This document shows positions 27,201 to 35,847 of a stretch of 64,000 bases of DNA, piece by piece. This DNA is from Aptenodytes patagonicus (lineage: Eukaryota > Chordata > Aves > Sphenisciformes > Spheniscidae). Both the position numbers and the translations under genes were made by a program. Location of the stretch: assembly GCF_965638725.1 (NCBI RefSeq), contig NC_134958.1:22413964-22477963 (forward strand). Reading direction: 5' to 3'. The notes beneath the pieces are model-generated. The model saw only the letters and a list, made by a program, of their open reading frames with translations, had not been told where the DNA came from and made no database searches. Within the stretch, counting starts at the first letter, position 1. The number at the start of each line of letters is the position of its first letter.

Positions 27201-29522
27201 ACCAAAACGAAAATAGTGAGTAAAAGGCAAGACAAATTTATTAAGTCATGTTCATTCCCTCTCATCTCACTTGATTTTTATTTTTTTTTTTTTCTTTCCA
27301 CCCTGAACTTCCTAAATCAAACCGCTGGGAACAATTTTAGTCTCTACAAATAGTAACGGGCCGAGGGCTGAGCCCTAAGGATTCAGCGATACTATTTCCA
27401 CCTTTGTTAGGTGACTGTGGACGAGTCTGTCCTGTCTTTCGTGCCCTAATTTTCCCAACTGCAAAATAAAAATAATATTGTGCTTTGTGGAGCGCTTTGA
27501 GAGGCGCTTTTGAAAAGCACCACGTGAGCTTATTATAGCTCGATAGCAACGTTTAGGTTAAACGTTAACAGCGTCCTTAGCGTTCTTTACAGGGACGGTG
27601 GACTTGCTGTCCCGGCAGACTTGAAAGGAGTTAAAAACATGCATTTTACATGCAATGTCAGAGCCTGAGCAGACTGTCTGCATCATCTCTCTCTGTTTTA
27701 ATAGCCCAGTGCCCCAAAACCAACATGGGGTGGGCCGGTAACCATGATACGGCTGTGCAAACTGTAAGCGCGCATTCACGAGCGCGGAGAAGCAATCCCG
27801 CAACCCAGGCTCACGGTTACGGGTCGCTTAAGTTGGAGGTTCAGAAACGGCCGGGAGCGTTTGACGTTCAGCTCCCCTTAAACGTCAGTGCGAATTCAAC
27901 CCCTGCTCTGCATTGGCACGTTCGGAGCTTGCCGACACGGCTTAGGAAGGACCCTCCAGGCTGAGGGGACAGCCAAAACCAGCTTTGACGCGGGCCGTAG
28001 GGGCAGCCCAGCGTCGTGTCCCTGGGCTTGAGTCCTTGGCGCTGCGGGTAGTCCCCCTCCCTCCAGCGGCCGCTGGAGATGCTGCAGTCTGAGCCCCTCA
28101 CCAGCTCCTCCAGAAACCGCCGCCTCTCAGCGACGGGGGAGAGGGGCTGTGCAGGCGCTCCCCGCCCGCCGCAAACGCAGCCGCCATCCAGCCGATTCAA
28201 AAGATGGTCTCGTCTCGCGTGCTGGCAGCTTTTTCCTTGGAGGGGATGTTAATTTGGCCCTCCAGCGTGCGAGTCGGGGAGGGATTTGCGAACGCCGCTG
28301 GGATCCCAGCCCATACTCAGTTCACACTGAAGCATTTAAACACCTGCGTAGACTTACCTTATCGGGGGGCCAGAAGCAGAGGTCGCGTGGGGATCTCCTC
28401 ACCAAAGAAGAGGCAAAAGGAGGGCTGTGTACACCTTTGATCACCTCTGGATATTGCGGGAAACAGGATAGTTACTCTCTAACCCTGCATCTCTTCTTTC
28501 TTGAAAGAAGATAAACCGGACTCGGCGGCGGCGGCGGCGGCACTGAATTTGTCACCTAACGGCATTGGGAGCATTAACATGTCGGTGGAGATTAACGGCA
28601 CAATTTATGCTGGTGAGAAAGAACCGCTCCCGGGGATGGGTAGAGAGCCAGGCTGGCGGTGCAGAGCAGGACGGGGAGAGGGTGGCGTGCTCCCAGGGGC
28701 TGGCCTTTGCCAAAGCGCAACACACACAACCTCTCCGGCTTAGAAAGTTCAGCAGGAGATGATTTCTTTTCTCTCTCCCTTTTCTTTTTTCAGCCCTAGG
28801 CAGTCAAGATTAATGCCCTTTCCTTCCGGTGGTGGTTGTTAGTGTTTTTAAAACCTGAGGGAAGGGACCTCTGTGGAAGTGTTGGCAGGAAGGAGCATTA
28901 TCCCTCTCCTCCTGCTGAGGAGTGGCTTTACTCAGCTTCTCCTCGCGCGTCTCTGGGCAGCACGAATTGTTGTCCCCTGTACTCTGCTCGAGCCGTTTCG
29001 CTTCTGCAGGTCACACACACGCATCCTTGGACAAAGCCCGAGCGGGAGGCCTGGCACTGCAGTGCAGTGAAAGGTGCTTCTCTCCTCCGAAGGCGTTGAA
29101 GCCATTTGGGATCTCTGTCTTCTGTAAGCACAACATCCCTGTGACAGAGGCTGCCGGAACAAGTCCTGGGGGATCCCTTCGTATATCCCGGTCACCGTTG
29201 ACCCTCTGATCTGTCTCCAAGCCTGCTTGTCTTGCACCGAGCCTCTTTCTGTTGGGATGAGATCTTTGGGGTTGGATAGACTGCCCTTTGCTCTGTACCC
29301 TATCCCTCTCAGCCGTGCCACCCCAGAGTCCCAGTAACCCTTCTCTTTCCCTCTCTCTGCCTTCCAGGAGTGCTCTTTGCCCAGAAGCCAGTCGTCCATC
29401 TCATTGCAGGCTCCAGCACCCAAAGTTCCTGCAGCAGCAGCAGCAGCTCCCACTGCTCTCCCAGCCCTACCTCATCCCGGGGAACCCCCAGTGCAGAGCC
29501 CTCCACCAGCTGGTCTCTCTGA
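1..29522 (+). CDS. ARID3B: ARID3B, AT-rich interaction domain 3B (3' eight coding exons; 5' end outside window)
   Basis: Nuclear transcription factor that binds AT-rich DNA through an extended ARID domain; family of ARID3A/Bright. Exons read as 1-270 (partial), 9743-9814, 11355-11427, 23443-23626, 24862-25121, 25346-25603, 28508-28612 and 29368-29522. They total 1377 nt, exactly 458 codons plus TGA, and all junction phases agree. In window numbering an acidic/Gln-Gly-rich N-terminal part (1-90) leads to the ARID core (about 114-205, with KEFLDDLF, INRIPIMAKQ, KGLNLPTSITSAAFTLRTQ and YMKYLYAYECEKK). A Ser/Pro linker follows, then the REKLES oligomerisation region (about 315-405, with LEQLRERLESGEPPEKK) and a Ser-rich tail ending PSTSWSL. 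The human protein is about 560 aa, so roughly 100 N-terminal residues are missing to the left. The tail and the RK-GDG junction fit ARID3B better than ARID3A or ARID3C, and the CLK3/EDC3 neighbourhood agrees. Confidence 0.95.
271..9742 (+). other. ARID3B intron (9.5 kb)
   Basis: Ordinary A/T-leaning intron sequence with scattered poly(T)/poly(A) runs and an old CR1 relic near 2513. Open frames up to about 160 codons occur on both strands, but none carries a recognisable domain or a coherent exon structure. I see no RNA gene or other structured element in it. Confidence 0.85.
2513..2556 (+). repeat. Old CR1 LINE 3'-tail relic
   Basis: The string around TACTGGGCTAGATGGTCTG followed by CCCAG and GGCACGGCTTAC resembles the common avian CR1 3'-end motif (GGGCTAGATGG...GGTCTGACCCAG...GGC), with several substitutions and a small deletion. 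It is read by eye and is too short to name a subfamily. Confidence 0.5.
9743..9814 (+). CDS. ARID3B: ARID3B exon b (pre-ARID segment)
   Basis: This 72-nt phase 0-0 exon lies between acceptor ctctccctag and donor CAAG|gtcagt. It encodes 24 residues including NGNVTWSDEGDG and GREISRDFAK, the conserved lead-in to the extended ARID domain. Because it is a multiple of three, skipping it would keep the frame. Confidence 0.92.
9815..11354 (+). other. ARID3B intron (1.5 kb)
   Basis: It contains a 15-20 nt T run near 10629 and otherwise unremarkable sequence, and ends in a good polypyrimidine tract (attttttcccccag). No gene or recognisable repeat is seen. Confidence 0.85.
11355..11427 (+). CDS. ARID3B: ARID3B exon c (start of ARID domain)
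   Basis: This 73-nt exon encodes LYELDSDPERKEFLDDLFIF and MQKR, helix 1 of the ARID fold. It ends in phase 1 (AGG G|gtgagc), and the split Gly codon is completed by GA of the next exon. Confidence 0.95.
11428..23442 (+). other. ARID3B intron (12.0 kb, largest in window)
   Basis: This large intron splits the ARID domain. It is mostly unique-looking sequence with short homopolymers and an old CR1 relic near 22264. Many short open frames exist on both strands (up to 153 codons), but none resembles a known protein. Regulatory elements are possible but cannot be called from one sequence. Confidence 0.85.
22264..22328 (+). repeat. Old CR1 LINE 3'-tail relic
   Basis: ACAGGATACTGACCTCAGATGG, then a diverged GATCCAGGACAGTATTTCC and TATG, follows the order of the CR1 3'-UTR motif (GATACTGGGCTAGATGGACC...GACCCAGTATGGCATTTCTTATG). 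Heavy divergence indicates an old copy. Confidence 0.55.
23443..23626 (+). CDS. ARID3B: ARID3B exon d (ARID core helices)
   Basis: This 184-nt exon encodes the most conserved ARID segment: INRIPIMAKQILDLYMLYKL, VTEKGGLVEIINKKIWREIT, KGLNLPTSITSAAFTLRT. The donor is read as CCCA|gtgagt, leaving CA to be completed by G of the next exon (Gln). Acceptor tttccctgcag is strong. Confidence 0.97.
23627..24861 (+). other. ARID3B intron (1.2 kb)
   Basis: Unique-looking intron containing one probable ancient repeat tail (23941-24010) and an A run near 24170. It ends in a pyrimidine-rich acceptor (cgcctccctcccag). Confidence 0.85.
23941..24010 (+). repeat. Ancient interspersed-repeat relic (L2/CR1/MIR-like tail)
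   Basis: AGCTTAAACTCCTCGGGGCA followed by AGGGTCTTGCTCTG and AGAGCGCTTGGCACAG has the order of the widespread amniote motif 'AGCTCCT-GGGGCAGGG-...-GTCTGT-...-AGCGCCTAGCACA'. Family assignment by eye is not possible. Confidence 0.4.
24862..25121 (+). CDS. ARID3B: ARID3B exon e (end of ARID and Ser/Pro linker)
   Basis: This 260-nt exon starts by completing Gln, then YMKYLYAYECEKK and LQAAIDGNRREGRRPSYSSS (C-terminal end of the extended ARID). A linker with SYSPTTTGPPSLLSPPKIRF follows. It ends phase 1 at AAA G|gtcagc. Confidence 0.96.
25346..25603 (+). CDS. ARID3B: ARID3B exon f (REKLES alpha region)
   Basis: This 258-nt exon encodes MPNRIAVPVTLASQQATVAA, then LEQLRERLESGEPPEKK, the REKLES signature that mediates self-association in ARID3 proteins, and EEEQRLVQQALQRNLFSMAR with MKIKINGK. 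Donor AAG G|gtaagc. The preceding intron (25122-25345, 224 nt) is short and empty. Confidence 0.96.
25604..28507 (+). other. ARID3B intron (2.9 kb)
   Basis: Mixed-GC intron with a T run near 27285 and a probable old SINE-type relic at 27421-27540. No coding or RNA feature is recognised. The 3' splice region (tctcttctttcttgaaag) is pyrimidine-rich. Confidence 0.85.
27421..27540 (+). repeat. Ancient MIR/CORE-SINE-like relic
   Basis: CCTAATTTTCCCAACTGCAA followed by AATAAAAATAATATTGTGC and GAGCGCTTTGAGAGGCGC resembles the amniote SINE tail 'CCTCAGTTTCCCCATCTGTAAAATGGGAATAATA...GCGCTTTGAGA'. Similarity is recognised by eye only and family choice is uncertain. Confidence 0.45.
28508..28612 (+). 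CDS. ARID3B: ARID3B exon g (REKLES beta region with Ala tract)
   Basis: This 105-nt exon encodes DKPDSAAAAAALNLSPNG then GSINMSVEINGTIYAG, the REKLES beta segment. The Ala run is coded by a GGC/GCG-type trinucleotide repeat (about 28523-28541). It is phase 1 at both ends, so it could be skipped without a frameshift, as described for ARID3 paralogues. The following intron (28613-29367) is unremarkable. Confidence 0.95.
29368..29522 (+). CDS. ARID3B: ARID3B terminal coding exon
   Basis: It encodes VLFAQKPVVHLIAGSSTQSS, a Ser tract coded by AGC repeats (about 29427-29447), then HCSPSPTSSRGTPSAEPST and SWSL before TGA at 29520-29522. The PSTSWSL end is what I recall for human ARID3B, which fixes the paralogue and the stop. 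Confidence 0.96.
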
Positions 29523-32500
29523 TGGACGGCCGAGCCTGCTGTCTCTCACACTGGCCTCCGGCAGCTCTTCCTCTCTGCTCTCGGCAGGGAGCGAGCCGGG
29601 AAGGAGTCGCACAGATTACCTCATCTCAAGGAACCTGCTTTTGCGGTTGGCCAACGGCAAGATGATGCTGAAACCTTTCCATGCCAGCGAGTTTTTCTTC
29701 ATCGTCTGTTTGTCCAGCCTTTTTCTTTGTTCTCCCCTTTCTTCCTCCCTTTTGCTTTTTGTTTTCTTCCTCCTCCTCCCAGGGTTTGCTGTGTTCCTGT
29801 CGGGGGGTGGGACATGGAGGCGGGGGGGGGGGGGGGGCATGCCTGGCGTTTTTCAATCAGGGATCGTCTCTAGGAGCTGCGGGTTGAGAGATGGCCGAGA
29901 CGTCACCAAGGCAGGTGGAAAGAGCTGTGGAGTTGGGGCGGGGAAACTTGGTTCTCCTCGAACCAGTAGCCAGAAGGACTCTTCCCACAAAACAACTCCG
30001 TGTATTGACAATCCTAAGAGCCGGCGGGATGCCTCGCCCCTGTCCTCCCGTGGCTTGTGGCGCAGAGGGCCGTGCGGCTGCAGAGCAGGCAAGCTTCCTC
30101 GCTTTTCTTCTTCGGGCTCTGTCGTGGTCCGGTGTTCGTATGTCCTCCCCTAGAACACGTGCTCTCGGCTCGTGAGCCTCCTTCCCCCTCTCCGAGCTCT
30201 TGGCAAGAGGGGAAGGACTTTCTCACCGCTACGTTTGACCCGCAGACACATTAGAAACCCCTCGCTCGGCTGCTTCGTTCTCCTGGCTGGTGCTGGCCTC
30301 TTCCCTACCGTTGCCTTCTGCAGGCTTTCAGCCAAGTTTTAAATGCCCTTGACCCTGTCTCTCTCTCCCCTTGAGGAACTCATCCCGGTGACGTTTACCC
30401 TGAGAGCCTGAACTTATTTTGGCTTGCTGTTTCGATCCTCTGCCCCCTTGACGCGAAAGGGCTGTCGTTTAGGTTGAGCTAGGCTTCCTGGAGCGACCTC
30501 CTTCTCGTAAGGTGTCTTTCGATAGCCCCTGGAAGCTCTCCACGTCCGTGCGCCGAGAAAACAGCAGGCGATATTTGAAATCCGATTCGGCGGGGCTGCG
30601 GGGGGGGGGGCGTAGGTATTGCGGTTAACGTGACAGGCGTATCTCCGTTGGTCTCTGAACAAGCCTCCAGACGCCCAGTCCCCTTCAAATTGTACGTGAG
30701 GAAAAAGAAAGCGGCTCTCAGTTGAGTAAGACCTTTCGCTCTCCTGGGTGGACGCAGAGGAAAGGAAATCAAGCCCGCCCTCGCCCTTTCCCCTCGAACC
30801 CCCAGGTGAAAGCAAACAAAGGCTGGCCCTGGCTCTCCTGCGTCTGGAGCCGACCGAGCTGACTTAGTGACTCCACGAACTCGGCTCCTGCTCGGGTGGC
30901 CTGATTCTGTCCTCTCTCCTCCTGCCGGCCTTTCCCACCTGTGCTTTCCCCAGCCTGGAGATCAGGTCCGAGCACCATCCTTCCTGCCCTGGTGACGTCC
31001 TTCCCATCCTCCAGGCCCAAGTCAGGTTTTTTTGAGCAGAAGAAATACCTCAGATATGTACTTGTTGTTGGGTTTTTTGTTTGTTTGGGGTTGGTTGGTT
31101 GTTTTTTTTTTTTTAACCTCTTCAGGAAGTATTGGCATATCTTATCGCTTGTTTTTTTATATGTGGTTTTGCTGACATTGTGGGTTGTTTGGGCTTGGTT
31201 TTTTTATTTTTAATTGTATCACCAAAGACAGAGAGAAAGCTGAGCAAAGGAGCAGTGGCTTCCCCGTCCTTTAGGCCAGCAGGAGACAAGCTGAACAGCA
31301 TTGTCCCAGGACATGTGCATGACACAGGAGGACAGGTAGAGGTAGGAAAAGAGGGCAAGAGCGACTGCTGACTTAGGTGATCTGTCTTTCCTGTTGGACA
31401 CAAAAGGTGTCTCCGAAGTCCCCGTTATTGCTCCGGGATCTGTGCTTACCTGGAGGAAAGCTGCTTAGCGCAGCTGGGAGGTGACGGCACTGCTTACGCC
31501 GCGGGTTGGCCAGGCCTCTCACAGGAACGTGGTTCCTGGCACCTTGAAAGCACAGCTCGGTCTGGCGGTGCTGCACCCCACCACCCTCCTCAGCCGCGCT
31601 GGGACTTCGCGTTATCCCAGACGCGGCTAATTCCGTCTGCGCTACAAGACTGAGCAGTCTTGGGTAGCCTTTGCGAGAGGCGCCAAAATAAGAAGTTATT
31701 CCCGTTTTTCACCCGTACGTAGGCGCCTGTGTGCCAGCCACCCGAGCTAGTAGCTACATTGCGATCCAAGCGAAAACCACGTTATAACTCCAGAGGTTCA
31801 GCCTGCTAAAAACCAGTTTCCTGGAGGGTGGTGGGTGAGTTGCCGTGTGTCATACCAGTGTGAGAGGAGCAGGTCGCCTTCTGTCTGCTCCCGCAGGTGA
31901 GCAGAGCCCTTGGGAGCATTTGGCTCCCCGCAGGATGGGAGGCTTGAGGCGCCGTTGCCGTTACAGGCTGTGCCTGCCCGCGCCGCTGAGCCCGAGCTCG
32001 GCCCAGAAGTGTCTGTCCCTTCCCTGCCCGGTCAGTTCTGCAACGCGCCGTGAGCAACTTAAGCCTGTCTTAGTGCTCTGTGAGGCTTCACGGGTCCGGG
32101 GGAGACGCCCTCCCGTAACACCTCTGGTTAGCCGTGGCGTGGTCCCTGTGCTCCCAGGACGTCCCTGCTCCCAGAAGCTGTTTATTTGACACTACTGAAA
32201 AGAGCGCGGCTTCTAAAAACACCGGGCCAGATACTGCCACAGGAAAAGCCCCCTCAGCAGCCCGGGGATCGGGCTTAAAAACGTACCGTCGAAAACGAAT
32301 AAGCCTTCCTTTAAATTCTCAAATGCCAGGTTCGCCTTTTTAATCCCGCAGCACTACTCGGCCGGGCTGCTGCTCTGTCCTTGAGAGCCCCGAGGTCTCG
32401 TGCTAAGGCTCGTGTAAAGGCACCTCCTCGTTTGCAAGAGGCTCTGGTGCTCTCTGTACGTTAGCTTACACACTGTGGCTTGAGTTATCCCGCTGCCCGA

Positions 32501-33161
32501 CATCGTGAGGGCTCGGTGGGAGGAAGAGGGAAGGTGGCCGAGCGTGCACATGTCCCGAGACAGACGCTGCTCCGAGACGTTCCCGCTCCGGCTGCTTTTA
32601 GCTGGAGTTGACGACCACCCGCCGGGCACGGGGAAGCCGAGCTGCTCTTTGGCCGCTGGGTGTTGGCGTGGCAGATCCTGCAGGCCTCCGCGGCGTTTCA
32701 CCCTCGCAGGCTCGGAGAGGGTTTTCCAGACTCCGGGGCTCATTCAGATTGGGCTTTTCTTCCCTTTTTTTTGTTTTCTTTTGGTTGGTTGTGGTTTGTT
32801 TTTGGTTGTTTTTTTTTTTCCCCTTTTATTTGGGGGTGGGTTTGGGGGCTGTTTCCTACGAGTGGGACTGGGGGACTTTTTGCTTTTCCTTATGCTTTCT
32901 TCTCTGGTCCTGGGGAGCAGAGGTTAGTAATGGGTGGGTTTGCTTATGTATCACATGCTAACATCGTGTTTTCTTGCACAGAAAGGCACTCGAATCACTG
33001 AACTGCTAAACAGCTTTGACACTACTAGAGTATTAATGTTTATAAGCTTTACACAACTAGACTGGAAATAGACAGGGACTAACAGATTGTTTTGTATCCA
33101 ATTCAGGGAAAGAATCAAGTCGGGATGTGTAACAGATACCTCAGTAAAAATAAGCTGCAAC

Positions 33162-33167
33162 AATAAA
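33162..33167 (+). terminator. Possible proximal poly(A) signal of ARID3B
   Basis: An AATAAA hexamer lies 3.6 kb beyond the ARID3B stop, followed by a modestly T-rich stretch. It could give a shorter ARID3B mRNA. Confidence 0.35.
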
Positions 33168-34130
33168 ACTGGTCCTTTCTCAGTACACGATGACAAGGAC
33201 CAGCCATTCAGACTGTGAAGAGTAACCCTTTCCCTGAGCCTGGCTTCCACGCTGGCAGCTGGCTTAACGCGCGTTTCGCCGAGCTCCGGATCTCCTACTG
33301 AGCTGCCGGGCTTTGGGGACAGGGTTATGGAAACCAGCAGCAGAGACGGGGCGGAGGAGCCGGGAGCCGGGGAAGGCTGAGCAGCGGTGGTGGATTTCCC
33401 CCCCCCCCCCCCTCCCCGGCTCCGCTTCATTTCACTCGACCGTGTTCGATTGTATAGTACTCAGGGGTTTTGATACTGCGGGTAGGACTGTTCCTCGTGT
33501 GAAGTGCTCCGCTTTGCAGTGTGGCTAATTCTTTTTCAACTCCAGACCAGCGAAGGTTTCGCAGCGAGCAGCCAAAAAAAAAAAACCACAAAGAAAAAGA
33601 AAAGCAAGCCCCCAGCTTGCTTCCCCGCAGCCTCGACGCTCCTCTTTCAGGGGGAGATCTGCCGGCTGGGTTCGATGCCCAGCTGCAGGGGGGGGGTTGG
33701 GGGGGGGGACCCGAAACCAAACCTGCTCGTCCTCTTCCAGCGGATCCCGGTTTATGCTGGGAAGGCACAAAGATTGTGAGCTGGGGAAGGGGGGGAAGAG
33801 GGGGAGGGAGGCTGCGCGCCTGCTCGGCTCCCGAAGTGAATGTGAACGTGTCACACCAAGTCCTTTTGGCCGCTGCGTGCGTGCGTGCGTGTGCTCCAAA
33901 CGGATTCAGATCAGAAGATGTTTTCACCAAACAGCTGCAGCAGCCTTGCTACTAGTTTTCTTACCTATTTAAAAAAAAGAAAAATTTAAAAAAAAAATAC
34001 AAAAAAAAAAAAAAGAAATGTGATAGCCTAGGCGGTGGATAAATACCTCAACGTCTCCTTCCAACAAGTGTCTGTATATGTTGTTGTTGGGTTTTTTCTA
34101 TCTTACACGTTATCTGAATGTTTATATTCC

Positions 34131-34136
34131 AATAAA
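34131..34136 (+). terminator. Likely distal poly(A) signal of ARID3B
   Basis: This AATAAA sits in a T-rich, UTR-like context (TATCTGAATGTTTATATTCC just before it) with T/G-rich sequence downstream. It is the last + strand hexamer before the GC-rich region that precedes the next gene. Confidence 0.5.
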
Positions 34137-34360
34137 CTTCTACCTCTTCACACGGTGACCCCCACCAGCCTGGTTTGTGGCCGTGCTGTTCTGCTAAAGC
34201 GCGAGTTAAAGATTCCCGGGCCCTTTCTTCATCCCAGGAAGCTGTTCCGGGAGGCTGGCTCAGCCCCGGTGAGCTCCGTGTCCTTCCAGGTCTTTATGCT
34301 CCCGGTTTGTACCTTCGTGGGGAGAGCTGGGCTGTAAAGCTGGACCGGCTTCTGGGACAG

Positions 34361-34560
34361 CATCTGGGTAGGAAAGCCCAGCCCCACGGCGTGAGACACC
34401 GCTTGCTTTTCTCTTTCAAACATTAAGATCCCTTTATCGAACCCGGCTCAGGCTCTGGCAGAGCTTTGTCCAGCCCCTGTTTCCACAATCCCTCGCTGCA
34501 GGGCCGGAGGCGAAGCCGGCTCCAGGCACGGGGAGGCTTTGCACCGGCACAGCGACGTTT
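34361..34560 (+). repeat. Copy 1 of a 200-bp dispersed duplication
   Basis: It is nearly identical to 36459-36659. I count two A/G substitutions and one inserted base, and similarity stops abruptly at both ends (starts CATCTGGGTAGG, ends CAGCGACGTTT). It lies about 230 bp past the ARID3B distal poly(A) signal. Confidence 0.9.
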
Positions 34561-35834
34561 TGGAGCGGTGGCCAGAAATGAGCTGGGTACCTGTTGGGGT
34601 GAAACGGTCCGGCTTCCAGGTCGGATGCTGGCTGGGAAACCCCCTCCACGCACCTCTGGGGGAGAACAGGCGGTAGGCGCGAGTTACACCCGCGTCTCCT
34701 TTCCCAGGTGTTGCCCTGCGTCCCTTACCCGGCTCCGCGAGGGCCGGGGCAGGAGCCACTCTCCCAAATCCCTCCTGTGTCACCGCCTCCTCCGCGCAAA
34801 AAAAGGACGTTTAATGCTTCCCAACGGTCTTGCTATTTGCACAGCACCCGATGATGTTTTTCCAGGCATTGAACCGGTTCGGCGGTCGGAGAGGAGCTGC
34901 CTTCCAGCCCTTTTCGTACCGGCGCTTCCGAAGCCCCGGTGCCTGCATTCGTTTTGGCCGGCGGCCCGTCTGAGGCTGCTGGGCCGGGGCCCGGCGCGCG
35001 ACCTTCCCCGCCTTCACGCCAAACTCGCCCCGTCCCCGTGCCACGGGGCGGGGAAACCTTCTCCCCTCCTGCTGCCTGCACCTTGCCCCACGCCGCCCGC
35101 CGGCCCCTCCATCACTACGGGAGACCCGCCTGTGGCTGTGAAACACCCGTCCGAGGGTGATGGCTGTGCCGGGCCTGCAGCACACGTCAGCACGGCCTCC
35201 CCGCGCTCGGATCCACCCCGGGGCTTCCTCGTCTTGCCTTCCGTGGCCGGGATGCTGCAAAACAGCGAGTTGCGAGTGCTTCGAGCGTCCCCGCTGCCTC
35301 TCTGCGGAGGCTGGAGGAGCCTCTCGCTGCTAGACGGGCGCGGAGGAGCCACCCACTGGCCCCAAAGCTGACGTGAAAACGGAGACGCCGAGAACCTGCT
35401 TTTTCCTCCCCTCTTCGCAAGCCGGGCAAGTCCCCGAGCTCACACCACGGGGCCTGGCCGCTGGCTGAGCCCGCCGCAGGCAGGGGATGCGGCTGGTGCC
35501 CGTCACCAGGGCTGCAAAATTCAGCTGCCGGTCGGCGTCTCTGCTGATTTCACTCCACGCTGTGCAAGAAGGACCGTGCCTGTGTTTTACGGCCACCCCG
35601 AGGAGCCCGGTTATCAGAGGAGAGCGGGCTGGCGGAGCCGCTCGCCTCGCCTGGGCTCCGGTCCCAGCCTGTCCGGCCAGCTGGCAGGCGAAGGCAGAGC
35701 CTTTCCCCCCCGCGTTTCCTCCCCTCCTGCCCGCCGCCGGCTTCGGCTTTTCCCGGCTCCAACTTTTCCCCACGTGCGCTCAGCCGAGACGGCTCGAGGA
35801 CTCGCCTGCCCTCGCCGCTCGCCTTAAAAGCCAG
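34561..35834 (+). promoter_or_regulatory. GC/CpG-rich region, probable promoter of the synaptotagmin-like gene
   Basis: This is a dense GC- and CpG-rich stretch with no recognisable protein in any frame, ending at the candidate first coding exon at 35835. Position and composition suggest a CpG-island promoter, but no TATA box or transcription start can be placed. Confidence 0.4.
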
Positions 35835-35847
35835 ATGCCTGAAGCAG
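35835..35847 (+). CDS. Candidate first coding exon of the synaptotagmin-like gene
   Basis: ATG CCT GAA GCA G ends at a near-perfect donor (GCAG|gtaagg). The leftover G joins TG of the next exon to make Val, giving MPEAVHLQVFLGAG..., a short polar N-terminus before the anchor as in other synaptotagmins. The ATG context is weak (C at -3) and the exon codes only four residues, so this is inferred from phase and position, not homology. Confidence 0.45.

Larger units (their letters stand above)
29523..34150 (+). other. Probable ARID3B 3' UTR (about 4.6 kb)
   Basis: No gene is recognised between the ARID3B stop and the AATAAA hexamers at 33162 and 34131, so this stretch is best read as 3' UTR. It is GC-rich with odd tracts: 16 G at 29822-29837, 15 C at 33398-33412, T/G-rich stretches at 31060-31210 and 32755-32830, a GTGC tetranucleotide run at 33874-33894 and an A-rich tract at 33968-34018. 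Open frames here have GC-rich, low-complexity translations. Confidence 0.55.

Noticed and set aside
29377-30153. 258-codon frame overlapping the last ARID3B exon
   Set aside because: It is a shifted frame of the ARID3B terminal exon running into its UTR; the ARID3B frame is homologous and stops at 29522.
33669-33720. G-rich run (GGGGGGGTTGGGGGGGGGG) as a quadruplex regulatory element
   Set aside because: Plausible chemically, but homopolymer-rich UTR sequence is common here and nothing else supports function.
34466-35371. 301-codon + strand open frame
   Set aside because: Non-ATG start, GC-driven low-complexity translation, no domain, and it runs through copy 1 of the duplication; overlapping frames are also open.
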